A stretch of 64,000 nt of DNA, from contig CAKVCZ010000005.1 in the NCBI GenBank assembly GCA_934726055.1, forward strand, positions 1-64,000. The letters are read 5' to 3'. The DNA comes from an uncultured Candidatus Melainabacteria bacterium (GTDB lineage: Bacteria; Cyanobacteriota; Vampirovibrionia; Gastranaerophilales; Gastranaerophilaceae). The notes beneath the pieces are model-generated. The model was given only the letters and a program-made list of their open reading frames with translations. It was not told the DNA's origin and ran no database searches. Shown here piece by piece: positions 36,839-45,941 of the stretch (position 1 is its first letter; each line of letters starts with the position of its first letter). The translations under genes and the position numbers were made by a program.

Positions 36839-37037
36839 ATGTCTTTTGACATTTTCTATTTTAATAAAGAAATAATTTTATGTCAAGTATCTGTCATTGT
36901 TTATATTCTATTAACTTATTCTCGCTCTTTCTCAGTTTTTATCATGCTTTTGACAAATATTTTTTTTGACTTTTTTAAAAATTTCATTATAAACATGATG
37001 AAGTCAACTAAATGTATGATTTTTAACAAATTTACTC

Positions 37038-37062
37038 TAATTAATTATTATTCTTTCGATAA
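37038..37062 (+). promoter_or_regulatory. possible sigma-28 promoter of the flg operon
   Basis: TAAT, a 13-base spacer and TTCGATAA resemble the flagellar consensus TAAA-N15-GCCGATAA. It ends 31 bases before the first flg start. A FliA-type sigma factor is encoded in this window. The match is partial. Confidence 0.4.
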
Positions 37063-37093
37063 ATAGAATAAGTGAATAAGCGAGGCGGTATTT

Positions 37094-37789
37094 ATGAGAA
37101 TTAAAGGCGGAGTTCAACTTAATGAAAGTAGTTTAAAAACAGCTATCAAAGCTATGCAGGTTCAAACTGCTTTGATGGCTAATGTAAGTGAAAACGTTAC
37201 AGGTTTTGATAAAGTTGGTTATCAACGTAAGGAATCTGTTGTATCTTCATTTACTGAATATCTGGGTGTAGATGGTTTATCTACTGTTGTTGACGATACA
37301 GTCGGCCGTTTAACTACTACGGATAATGCCTTGGATTTAGCTATCGCTACAAAAGGTTACTTCCAAGTTCAAACTCCTGACGGTATCAAAATTACTCGTG
37401 ATGGACGTTTTAAAATCGACGTTAACGGTAACTTCCTTGATTTAGAAAATAATAAAGTGCTTTCTAATACAGGTGTTCCAATTAAATTTAATAAAATTCC
37501 GGAAAAACCAAGTGATGTTATTGTTAACACTAGAGGTGCAATAAGTTTATTCGACAGAAAAACTAAAAAGATGACGAAAATAGGAACTTTAGGTGTTGTT
37601 GATCAAAATGGTGTCGGTATTGTAAATCCTCAAATCCAACAAGGTTACACTGAAGCTTCTAACGTTGCATTGCAAAACGAATTTATGAGCTTAATGCCCA
37701 TTAAAAGAAATTTTGAAGCAAACAGACAAATGTTCTTGATTGGTAATTCAACACTACAAAAAGCTATAAGCCAGTTAGGTCAAGCATAG
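37094..37789 (+). CDS. flagellar basal-body rod protein, FlgF/FlgG type
   Basis: A 231-residue rod/hook-family protein. The N-terminal helix 'LKTAIKAMQVQTALMANVSENVTGFDKVGYQRK' corresponds to the 'NNLANVNTxGFK' motif of axial proteins. The centre carries 'DLAIATKGYFQVQTPDGIKITRDGRFKID', and the C-terminal helix ends 'NEFMSLMPIKRNFEANRQM'. FlgF and FlgG cannot be separated reliably at this length (FlgG is usually ~260). It is preceded by an AGCGAGGCGG ribosome-binding region also seen before the next three genes. First gene of the operon. Confidence 0.85.
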   Translation: MRIKGGVQLNESSLKTAIKAMQVQTALMANVSENVTGFDKVGYQRKESVVSSFTEYLGVDGLSTVVDDTVGRLTTTDNALDLAIATKGYFQVQTPDGIKITRDGRFKIDVNGNFLDLENNKVLSNTGVPIKFNKIPEKPSDVIVNTRGAISLFDRKTKKMTKIGTLGVVDQNGVGIVNPQIQQGYTEASNVALQNEFMSLMPIKRNFEANRQMFLIGNSTLQKAISQLGQA

Positions 37790-37815
37790 ACTAAAAGTTA
37801 AAGCGAGGTAATATT

Positions 37816-38538
37816 ATGTACAGTATTCAAGGTATAATTAGAAAAAATATTAATAACGCAAGCAGCATGTTTGAAAGACTGGGCTATGTTGGCTCTAATT
37901 TTGCAAATTATAGTACAAACGGCTATAAGGCTGTTCGTTTTGAACAAATTTTGTCTGAAGACGGGTACGTTTCAGGTGTTGTAAGAAGAGATTTTCAAAA
38001 CGGTTCCCTAAAAGTTACTTCAAATCCATATGATATTGCTATTGATGGCGAAGGCTTTATTCCAATCGTTTCTCCTGATGGCGAAGTTGCTTATACCCGT
38101 GATGGCTCACTAAAAAGAGGTAAAGACGGGTATCTTATGACAAATGATAATTGGATTGTAGGTGCAGGCATAAAACTTCCTGCAAATTTATACAAATTCC
38201 AAATCAAGCCGGACGGTCGTGTATTTACATATGATTCAGCTATGGATTCAAAAGGTAAATGCTTGGGTACAATCCCTCTTGTTCAATTTGATTGCAACGA
38301 AGGTTTGGAACAAGATACTCAAGGTAATAGAGTTTGGCAAACTGAAGAATCAGGTGAACCAAAACTTGTTAAAAATCATAATTATATTAAACAAAATTTC
38401 TTAGAAAATTCAAATACAAATGTTTATACATCAGTAAACGATATGTTAAGACTTAATGCTTCAATGTTGGCAAGTATGTCTGTATTAAAGGTTACAGATG
38501 ATATGTATAACAAATCAATTAACATTAGAGAATCTTAG
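37816..38538 (+). CDS. flagellar basal-body rod protein, FlgF/FlgG type
   Basis: A 240-residue paralogue of the previous gene. It has 'GSNFANYSTNGYKAVRFEQIL' at the N-terminus, 'DIAIDGEGFIPIVSPDGEVAYTRDGSLKRGKDGYL' in the middle and a C-terminal helix 'SVNDMLRLNASMLASMSVLKVTDDMYNKSINI'. The axial motif is divergent (NYSTNGYK). Together with the previous gene it would build the distal/proximal rod. An AAGCGAGG site lies seven bases before the ATG. Confidence 0.82.
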   Translation: MYSIQGIIRKNINNASSMFERLGYVGSNFANYSTNGYKAVRFEQILSEDGYVSGVVRRDFQNGSLKVTSNPYDIAIDGEGFIPIVSPDGEVAYTRDGSLKRGKDGYLMTNDNWIVGAGIKLPANLYKFQIKPDGRVFTYDSAMDSKGKCLGTIPLVQFDCNEGLEQDTQGNRVWQTEESGEPKLVKNHNYIKQNFLENSNTNVYTSVNDMLRLNASMLASMSVLKVTDDMYNKSINIRES

Positions 38539-38568
38539 TAATTAATAAAAATATGCGAGGTAATAAAT

Positions 38569-38925
38569 ATGGTAGCATTCAATCCGGTAGATAGTTTTGC
38601 AAGAACATCACAAGTGTTAGGGCTTGTTGCGAGAAGACAAAAATTATTAACAGAAAACGTAGCAAACGTTGATACTCCAAACTATGTAAGACAAGATATT
38701 GATTTTGCAACAGTTTTAGGTAACGCAAACGGTCCTATGGAAACTCAATTATCCAGAAAAATGGGTACATCTGCAATTTTGGATGAAGATACCGGCGTTG
38801 TAGGTGTAAACGTTGCTGATGAATTAATTGGTATGCAGGAAAATTCATTAATTTATACAATGGCAACACGTCGTATGTCTAATGTAATTAATATGATGAA
38901 AACTGCAGTTAACGTAGGAAAATAA
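38569..38925 (+). CDS. flgB: flagellar basal-body rod protein FlgB
   Basis: A 118-residue proximal rod protein. 'KLLTENVANVDTPNYVRQDIDF' is the axial-family signature, and the C-terminal helix reads 'IGMQENSLIYTMATRRMSNVINMMKTAV'. It is about 20 residues shorter than E. coli FlgB, with a reduced central domain. A TGCGAGG site precedes the ATG. flgC follows by 51 bases. Confidence 0.92.
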   Translation: MVAFNPVDSFARTSQVLGLVARRQKLLTENVANVDTPNYVRQDIDFATVLGNANGPMETQLSRKMGTSAILDEDTGVVGVNVADELIGMQENSLIYTMATRRMSNVINMMKTAVNVGK

Positions 38926-38976
38926 CGATAAATAGTATATAGAAAAAAGGTACTAAGAAGAAAAGCGAGGCAGAAT

Positions 38977-39420
38977 ATGGGAATACTTGATTCAATGTAT
39001 ATAGGTTCAAAAGCATTAAAAGCTCACGGAAACAGAATGGATGTTCATGCAAAAAACATTGCGAACATTGATACTCCAAATTACGTGAGAAAAATTCCTG
39101 TATTAAACACAATAAAAGGTAATTCGTTTGGTGCAATTTTAAATAACATGCAAGACGGAACATTTGGTCTTGGTAATGTAGGGGCATTGCAAGGCGGTGT
39201 ATCCTACGGTGGTACGGTAGAAGATCCAACTCCGGGTGAAAGAATTTACAAACCGGGACATCCTGATGCCGATGCAAACGGTTACATTAGAAGTTCAAAT
39301 GTAAATGCGATGGTTGATATTGCCGATGCAATGGTCGCTCAAAGAGCTTATGAAGCCAACTTGGCAGTAATGAATATTACAAAAGCAATGGCAATGAAAG
39401 CCGCAGAAATAGGAAAATAA
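38977..39420 (+). CDS. flgC: flagellar basal-body rod protein FlgC
   Basis: A 147-residue rod protein: 'MDVHAKNIANIDTPNYVRKIP' at the N-terminus and the characteristic 'YKPGHPDADANGYIRSSNVNAMVDIADAMVAQRAYEANLAVMN' at the C-terminus. Normal length. Last gene of the flg operon; no fliE follows, although fliE often does in other bacteria. Preceded by AAAGCGAGG. Confidence 0.95.
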   Translation: MGILDSMYIGSKALKAHGNRMDVHAKNIANIDTPNYVRKIPVLNTIKGNSFGAILNNMQDGTFGLGNVGALQGGVSYGGTVEDPTPGERIYKPGHPDADANGYIRSSNVNAMVDIADAMVAQRAYEANLAVMNITKAMAMKAAEIGK

Positions 39421-39448
39421 TTAAGTAATAGATAAGTAATATAAAACT

Positions 39449-39480
39449 GATGGCGACTATTAATGTAGTCGTCATCTTTA
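39449..39480 (+). terminator. probable terminator after flgC
   Basis: An 11-bp stem (39449-39459 with 39466-39476) containing one G-U pair, followed by TTTACTTTT. The T-run is interrupted, so strength is uncertain. Confidence 0.55.
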
Positions 39481-39491
39481 CTTTTAACAAA

Positions 39492-41882
39492 TTAAGATTT
39501 TAGATATTCTAAGTTACTTACAGTTTGTAAGTTTTCACATGATTTTAAAAGCGGATAATTTTCCAAATTGTTGTTATCAATAAAATTAAAGGCTTCGGTT
39601 CTTGCAATTTCAAGAATTTCTGTATCTTTTACTATATCTGCAACAACCATATCAGGCAAACCGCTTTGGCGTGTTCCCAAAAATTCGCCCGGGCCTCTGA
39701 GTTCTAAATCCTTTTCTGCTATTACAAAACCATCGTTTGTTTGAGTCATAATTTCTAATCTGGCTTTAGTTTCAGGGTTTCTTGATGATGAGGTTAATAT
39801 GCAATATGACTGCAAATCAGAACGTCCGACACGCCCTCTTAATTGATGAAGTTGTGAAAGTCCGAATCTTTCAGCGTTTTCTATTACAATAACTGTTGCA
39901 TTTGGTACATCAACACCAACTTCAACAACCGTTGTAGATACTAATATATTATATTTTCCTTCTTTAAAATCGTTCATTACTTTTTCTTTTTCATTGTTTT
40001 TTAGTTTTCCATGTAATAAGCCGACTTTGAAATCAGGGAATACTTCTTTTTGTAGCCTTTCAGCTTCTATCGTTGCGGCTTTTGCTGATAGTGTTTCACT
40101 TTCTTCTATTAGCGGATATACAATGTATGCTTGCCTACCTTCATTAATTTGTTGTCGTATTAGTGTATAAATTTGCTTCCGAGCGTTTGTAAATATTGTT
40201 TTGACAGGTTTTCTGCCTTTTGGAAGTTCATCTATCAATGTTAAATCTAAATCTCCATGAACTGAAAGAGCTAAAGTTCTTGGAATTGGTGTTGCAGTCA
40301 TAATTAAAACTTGTGGTGATACTGATTTTTTACTTAGTTTTATTCGTTGTTTTACTCCAAATCTGTGCTGTTCATCAATTACAATCGCACCTAAATTTGC
40401 AAATTCAATGTTATCTTGAATAAGAGCGTGAGTTCCAACTGCAATATGTGTCTGACCGTTTGCAATATCAATTTCTTCTTTTTTTCTGTCTTTTTTACCT
40501 TGACTGCCCAAAAACAAACCAACATGCAACCCGAGCGGTGTAAGCCAGTTTACAAGATTATTGTAATGTTGTGTTGCAAGAATCTCTGTTGGTGCCATAA
40601 TTGCACCTTGATAACCGCATTCAACTGCAGCAAGCAGCATAATACAAGCAACGACAGTTTTTCCGCTTCCTACATCTCCTTGCAAAAGCCTCTGCATAGG
40701 TTCATCAGATTGTAAATCGTTTAAAATCTCGTTAACAGCATTTTTTTGTGCATTAGTTAATTCAAACGGCAAATTCTTTATAAATTTCATTACAAGTCCG
40801 TCCTCTTTTATTTTAAACTGTACGGAGTTGTGTTGGTTATGGTTTTGTTTTCGCAAATTTGCCAAACGGAGTTGTGCTATAAAAAATTCTTCAAATACTA
40901 AAGAAAATCTTGCTCTTTCAAGAGTTTCCATATCTTTTGGAAAATGCATTTGAAAAACAGCATCTTTTTTATCCATAATATTATATTTTTTACAAATATT
41001 TTCAGGCAAAACTGTTTTGATAGTATCTTTAAATATTTCTAATGCATTAAAAACAGCTTTTCTAAGAGTTTTCATGTTTAAATTTTCACTCAAAGGATAA
41101 ATCGGAACAATTCGTCCCATATTTAAATTAGAGTTATCAAAAATTTCATCTGAAATAATAGAATAAGTTGTTTTTTCGAGTGTTAATTTCATATTGTACT
41201 TATTCAATTTTACTTCGCCTGCAACCATAATTCCTGCACCTATCGGAAATTGGGCTTTTGTTCGTTCCAGAATAAATCGATTGGCTTTTGCTTGAAAAAA
41301 GTTTAATTCAATTGAGCCGGATTCGTCGCAGATTTTTACTTTTATAACTCCAAGATTATTTTTTGTTGTGAAGGATTGAACAGATTTTATATAGCCGAAA
41401 ATTGTTTTGTTTTCGCCCTCAATCAAATCTTTTATCATTGTTCTGCCGGAATAATCTATATGGCGTTTTGGAAAATAATATAATAAATCATTTGCGGTGT
41501 AGATGTTTAGTTTGTTCATCAAATATCCGACTTTTGGACCAACGCCTTTTACGTAAGTTATATCACATTCATTTGGTAATTTCGCAATACCTTTAGCTTT
41601 TTTTTCTTCTTTTTGGGTGTTCTCTTTTTTTGATTCGATATCATTTTTTAAAACTGCACAAAATCTGTTAAGAATTTTTCTTCTAATAGGCATTGATTCC
41701 AGCGGATAACGCTCAAATGCTTCTATCATTACACGCCATTTAGGATTTTTGGTCAGTTTATATTCTTTTTGAATAACAGACTGCATAAATTTTGAAAAAA
41801 CTTTTGTTTTTCCTTTTATATCAATGTATCCGTATTTAATTTCAATTTCTACGGATTGTCTTATTTGGTCTAAATTATCCAT
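39492..41882 (-). CDS. recG: ATP-dependent DNA helicase RecG
   Basis: Branch-migrating helicase that remodels stalled forks and Holliday junctions. The wedge OB domain contains 'KGVGPKVGYLMNKLNI' and 'DLLYYFPKRHIDY'. Helicase motifs are 'RLLQGDVGSGKTVVA' (Walker A), 'VIDEQHRFG' (DExH), 'MTATPIPRTLA', 'VVEVGVDVPNA' and 'QLRGRVGRS'. At 796 residues it carries about 100 more N-terminal residues than E. coli RecG (693), as cyanobacterial RecG does. Its start shares one base with the upstream M16 peptidase stop region, so the two are co-transcribed. Confidence 0.97.
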   Translation of the reverse strand: MDNLDQIRQSVEIEIKYGYIDIKGKTKVFSKFMQSVIQKEYKLTKNPKWRVMIEAFERYPLESMPIRRKILNRFCAVLKNDIESKKENTQKEEKKAKGIAKLPNECDITYVKGVGPKVGYLMNKLNIYTANDLLYYFPKRHIDYSGRTMIKDLIEGENKTIFGYIKSVQSFTTKNNLGVIKVKICDESGSIELNFFQAKANRFILERTKAQFPIGAGIMVAGEVKLNKYNMKLTLEKTTYSIISDEIFDNSNLNMGRIVPIYPLSENLNMKTLRKAVFNALEIFKDTIKTVLPENICKKYNIMDKKDAVFQMHFPKDMETLERARFSLVFEEFFIAQLRLANLRKQNHNQHNSVQFKIKEDGLVMKFIKNLPFELTNAQKNAVNEILNDLQSDEPMQRLLQGDVGSGKTVVACIMLLAAVECGYQGAIMAPTEILATQHYNNLVNWLTPLGLHVGLFLGSQGKKDRKKEEIDIANGQTHIAVGTHALIQDNIEFANLGAIVIDEQHRFGVKQRIKLSKKSVSPQVLIMTATPIPRTLALSVHGDLDLTLIDELPKGRKPVKTIFTNARKQIYTLIRQQINEGRQAYIVYPLIEESETLSAKAATIEAERLQKEVFPDFKVGLLHGKLKNNEKEKVMNDFKEGKYNILVSTTVVEVGVDVPNATVIVIENAERFGLSQLHQLRGRVGRSDLQSYCILTSSSRNPETKARLEIMTQTNDGFVIAEKDLELRGPGEFLGTRQSGLPDMVVADIVKDTEILEIARTEAFNFIDNNNLENYPLLKSCENLQTVSNLEYLKS

Positions 41883-44476
41883 TATTTAGCCTTATCAACA
41901 ATTGATTCAACATAATTGTCATTAAAATATTTATTAGCAACTTCTATAATATCGGATGGTGTAACGCTATTAATTAAGTTTGCATAATTATTAACAAAAT
42001 CGAATCCTCTGCCTGTAATTTCATAAGTTGAAAGTGCTGAGGCTTTATCTAAATTCGTTTCAAGTGCAAGTAGATATTTGCCTATCAATTGATTTTTTGC
42101 ATCTTGCAATTCTTGCTCACTAACAAATTCTTTTTTTAATGTTTGAATTTCTTTTAACATTCCATCTTTTGCAAGAGTTACATTTTTAGGATTTGTTCCG
42201 ATATACATAGTAAAAGAACCTTTTAGAACATTTGGCGAAAAACCTGTACCAATTTGATAAGCAAGTCCTAAATCTTCTCTTAAGTGTCTGAAAAGTCTTG
42301 AACTCATGCCTGTACCTAAAAAGGCATCAATAACTTGAAGCGTTGCAAAGTCCTTTACATTAACCGTTCCATTTGTTTGCCATCCCAAAATAATCCAAGA
42401 TGTTTGCAAATCCTTTATTGGAGTTACGATTTCTTTTTTTGTAGTTCTTGTTGGAAAGTCATTTTCGTAGTTTTTGTATAAAAATTCTTTTCCGTTTTGT
42501 TTGCTAAAAATAGTTGAAAGTTCATTTATTATTTCTTGTTTGTCCACGTCTCCATTAACTGATATTACCAGATTCTTTGGATAAAAAATTGTATTATAGA
42601 ATTCTATAATGTCATTTCTTTTTACATTTGGTAATGTCTTTTCTACAATTTTTTGTGTATTTGAATATATGGTTCCTGTGAACAATTCGGTTTTATAATT
42701 TTCTAATGCTTTATTTAGTGGAACATCTCGGCTTGATTTTATTCCGTTTAAAATATTTTTGCGAGCTTTTTCGATTTGTTCATTATCAAATTGAGCTTTG
42801 TTTACGATTTCATCTAGGAGATTTAATGTAAGCGGAAGTTGTTGTTTTGTCGTTAATACGTTTACTGAAAAATAGTCAGCATTTGATGATGGAACAATTT
42901 CAATTCCGTTTTCTTCCATAATTTTTGACAATTCAAGTTGAGAATAATTTTTTGTACCTTTAGTCATTGTAGATGCAGTTAACGTTCCTGTACCGATAAT
43001 TTTTTCTAAAAATTCTCCGCCTTTTGCCTTTATTGAAAATGCGATGATATCATTATTTGAGTGTTTGTTTATTAATAGAGTTGCACCTGTATCAAGGAGG
43101 TATTTATCTGTATTATATGCTGATTTAACAAGTTTAGCATTATGGTTTGTTTTTACGTTTTCTTTTACATCTGAAATCTTCTTAATTCCTGATTTTGGCA
43201 TTACGATTGAGATTGCACATTTGTTTTCGTTTAAATATTTGTTTGCAACACGTTTTACATCTTGTGGTGTAACTTTTTTAATTCTTTCAAGATAATTGTC
43301 GTAATTTTTTATATCATTTGTCAAAACGATAGTATAACCCATTTCAGAGGCAACATTTGAAATGGATTCTCTTGAATAGTGAGTATCTCGTTCTATTATA
43401 TTTTTTGCACGTTCAACTTCTTCTTCTGTTACTCCGTTTACTTTAATATTTTTCAACTCTTCAAAAATAGCGGCTTTTAATTTATCTTTATTTTCGGGTT
43501 GAAAATTTGTATTAATGTAAAATATTCCGTCATCTTTGTAGGATGCATTTGCTGCACTAATAGAATTTGCGAGTTGTTTTTTATCTTTTATATGTTGATA
43601 GAATCTTGATGAACGACCATCTCCAAGAATTGATGCAAGTATATCAAGAGCGTATTCGTCGTTATGTATTGCATTTGTACTTTTGAAACCAATCATCATA
43701 TAGCCTGCATTGCTATCTGTTTGAACTTCTTTAATTCTTTGTGATGTAATAGGAGGTTCTTTCGGGTAAAAATGTTTTTGTAATTTTCTTGGTGCTATAT
43801 TGAATGCATCCTTTACCTTTTTGGCTGTTTCATCAGGGTTAACATCCCCAATTACAATTGTAACCATGTTTTCCGGAGAGTAATTTTTGTAATAATAATC
43901 CAGAACTTCTTCTCTTGTGATGGTTTCAATTATTTTTGATTTTCCTAAAACTTCCCTTTTATATGGATGAACTTTGTAGATAAGTTCGTTTAAGTTGTCG
44001 TAAACCATATCTCTTGGTGAATTTTTATCTTTTGCAATTTCTTCTAATACGACTTTACGTTCTTGTTCCATCTCGTTTCTTGGAATTTGAGGATTCAAAA
44101 GCATATCTGCGTGTAGTCCAAGAGCTAAATCAAAATCTTTTGATGGAATTTTTATATAATAATGCGTAAAGTCCTTGCTTGTTGCAGCATTTGTAACCGC
44201 ACCTTTAGATTCTAACAGTTTGTCAAATGTTCCGGGTGGATTTTTTTCAGTTCCTTTAAAAAACAGATGTTCTAAAAAATGCGAAACTCCGTTGTTTTTG
44301 TCATTTTCGTTTATTGAACCTGTTTTTACCCAGGTATCTATTATAACAATGGGATTTGATGTAACTTGTTTTACAATAATAGTATGCCCATTATTGCCTT
44401 TATATACATTGAAATCTGTTGCAAAAACACAATTTCCAAAAATAAATATAAATAATAACAACACATATTTTTTCAT
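41882..44476 (-). CDS. secreted double-domain M16 zinc peptidase
   Basis: An 864-residue protein with a signal peptide (MKKYVLL ... CVFAT). The first M16 unit (about 22-430) has the inverted zinc motif 'HFLEHLFFKG' with the downstream glutamate in 'EMEQERKVVLEEI'. The second unit (about 450-860) lacks HxxEH and is the usual inactive half ('GLAYQIGTGFSP'). Two M16 units in one chain resemble PqqL-type processing peptidases, which form a clamshell cleaving small peptides. Location is envelope or extracellular. It lies immediately upstream of recG on the same strand. Confidence 0.9.
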   Translation of the reverse strand: MKKYVLLLFIFIFGNCVFATDFNVYKGNNGHTIIVKQVTSNPIVIIDTWVKTGSINENDKNNGVSHFLEHLFFKGTEKNPPGTFDKLLESKGAVTNAATSKDFTHYYIKIPSKDFDLALGLHADMLLNPQIPRNEMEQERKVVLEEIAKDKNSPRDMVYDNLNELIYKVHPYKREVLGKSKIIETITREEVLDYYYKNYSPENMVTIVIGDVNPDETAKKVKDAFNIAPRKLQKHFYPKEPPITSQRIKEVQTDSNAGYMMIGFKSTNAIHNDEYALDILASILGDGRSSRFYQHIKDKKQLANSISAANASYKDDGIFYINTNFQPENKDKLKAAIFEELKNIKVNGVTEEEVERAKNIIERDTHYSRESISNVASEMGYTIVLTNDIKNYDNYLERIKKVTPQDVKRVANKYLNENKCAISIVMPKSGIKKISDVKENVKTNHNAKLVKSAYNTDKYLLDTGATLLINKHSNNDIIAFSIKAKGGEFLEKIIGTGTLTASTMTKGTKNYSQLELSKIMEENGIEIVPSSNADYFSVNVLTTKQQLPLTLNLLDEIVNKAQFDNEQIEKARKNILNGIKSSRDVPLNKALENYKTELFTGTIYSNTQKIVEKTLPNVKRNDIIEFYNTIFYPKNLVISVNGDVDKQEIINELSTIFSKQNGKEFLYKNYENDFPTRTTKKEIVTPIKDLQTSWIILGWQTNGTVNVKDFATLQVIDAFLGTGMSSRLFRHLREDLGLAYQIGTGFSPNVLKGSFTMYIGTNPKNVTLAKDGMLKEIQTLKKEFVSEQELQDAKNQLIGKYLLALETNLDKASALSTYEITGRGFDFVNNYANLINSVTPSDIIEVANKYFNDNYVESIVDKAK

Positions 44477-44551
44477 ATAAATATATCCCCTTTACCTAGA
44501 TATTTTATATGAAAAAATTTAGATTTTCAACCGTATAGTCGGGTAATACAT

Positions 44552-45607
44552 CTAATCTAAAGATTTGTACCAGTTATAAAATTCAGTTATACCTGTTTCT
44601 AAGTCTATTTTTGGTTCCCAACCTAATTCTTTTATATGGGTTGCATCCATTAATTTTCTTGGTGTTCCGTTTGGTTTAGATTTATCGTAAACAATTTCAC
44701 CTTTATATCCGACAATTCTTTTAACCATTTCAAACAAATCTTTTAATTGAATATCGTCGCCTTTAGTTATATTAACAAGTTCTCCGACCTCGTTGTAGTC
44801 TTTGTTCATAAGTAAATAATAACATGCGTCTGCTAAATCATCTGAGCACATCATTTCTCTATATACTGAACCATCACCCCAAAGTACAACGTGATCATCG
44901 TACGCACCAACTTTATTTAACATTTCAACAATATTGTTATCGTTAAGTTGTTCATCTAAGCCCCAACCAAGTTTATAGCGTTTTAAATCTTTCTTAATAG
45001 CATCCATATCACCTTGCATTAATAATTTTGCCAAATGAAAACGTCTTAATATCATTGGTAAAAGGTGGGCTGTTTCCATATTAAAATTATCGCCAATTCC
45101 GTATTGGTTTGTCGGCATAGCGGAAATATAGTTTGTTCCGTATTGGTCGTTGTAGTATCTGCATAATTTTATAATCGCAATTTTTGCTAATGCATAGGCT
45201 TCATTTGTTTTTTCTAATTCTGAAGTCAAAAGGCAATCCTCTTTCATTGGTTGAGGTGCCATTCTTGGATAAATGCAAGAAGAACCAAGATTTAAAAGCT
45301 TTTTAACACCGTGTTTGTAACTTGAATTAACAATATTTGTTCCAATCATCAAGTTTTGATATATAAATTCAGCCGGATATTGTGAATTAGCCATAATTCC
45401 GCCGACTTTTGCCGCTGCAAGAATTACATATTCAGGTTTTTCTTTTTCAAAAAATTCCTCAACAGCTTGTTGATTGCATAAATCAAGTTCGCTGTGGCTT
45501 CTTGTGATTATATTTGAGAATCCCTCTTTTTGAAGTCTTCTGTATATTGCACCTCCAACAAGTCCTCTATGACCTGTTAAAAATATTTTTGCATCTTTTT
45601 CAATCAT
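44552..45607 (-). CDS. fcl: GDP-L-fucose synthase
   Basis: A NADPH-dependent epimerase/reductase that converts GDP-4-keto-6-deoxy-D-mannose to GDP-L-fucose. 'ILLTGHRGLVGGAI'-type NADP motif (TGHRGLVG), the catalytic Ser in 'LGSSCIYPR', 'YALAKIAIIKLCRYYNDQYG' (YxxxK) and 'NQYGIGDNF' are conserved. At 351 residues it is about 30 longer than E. coli Fcl owing to an insertion around residues 195-235. gmd, which makes its substrate, lies 1.3 kb away on the same strand, separated by the prepilin gene and a repeat. Confidence 0.94.
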   Translation of the reverse strand: MIEKDAKIFLTGHRGLVGGAIYRRLQKEGFSNIITRSHSELDLCNQQAVEEFFEKEKPEYVILAAAKVGGIMANSQYPAEFIYQNLMIGTNIVNSSYKHGVKKLLNLGSSCIYPRMAPQPMKEDCLLTSELEKTNEAYALAKIAIIKLCRYYNDQYGTNYISAMPTNQYGIGDNFNMETAHLLPMILRRFHLAKLLMQGDMDAIKKDLKRYKLGWGLDEQLNDNNIVEMLNKVGAYDDHVVLWGDGSVYREMMCSDDLADACYYLLMNKDYNEVGELVNITKGDDIQLKDLFEMVKRIVGYKGEIVYDKSKPNGTPRKLMDATHIKELGWEPKIDLETGITEFYNWYKSLD

Positions 45608-45675
45608 TTTTAGTCCTTCTTTCTTTTTTATTATACATAAAAATTACAAAATGATTAAATATTATAGTAAACTTT

Positions 45676-45849
45676 AAACGAACCTTTTGTTGCCAAAAGG
45701 TTCCCAAAAGCCACTCCCCGAATTGCGTTCGTTAATCAATTGTAATATTCAACCAAAGAGTTGGTAACTCGCATACGCTCAAACAAACCAACTCTTGTAG
45801 TTGTTTCATAAACATTGATTACTCACTCCATTAAGGGCGGTATAATTAT
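45676..45849. repeat. dispersed structured repeat, copy 2 (short form)
   Basis: About 174 bp matching copy 1 at 24668-24960 but lacking about 116 internal bases. The starting hairpin (45680-45689 with 45694-45703) and the AGAGTTGGT/ACCAACTCT stem (45757-45765/45787-45795) are conserved. It ends with the same AAGGGCGG...TATAATTAT. It lies just upstream of the prepilin promoter. Confidence 0.85.
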
Positions 45850-45878
45850 AATAAATTAATAATAAATAAAAAAAATGT

Positions 45879-45907
45879 TTGCAAAACATGGAACTTGGGT
45901 ATATAAT
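45879..45907 (+). promoter_or_regulatory. sigma-70 promoter of the poly-G prepilin gene
   Basis: TTGCAA, a 17-base spacer and TATAAT, 35 bases upstream of the ATG at 45942. The whole block from here to the ribosome-binding site AGAAAGGAG is nearly identical to the one before the prepilin at 57.5 kb. Confidence 0.75.
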
Positions 45908-45941
45908 TATTACGTAATAAGATAGAAAGGAGTAAATACTC

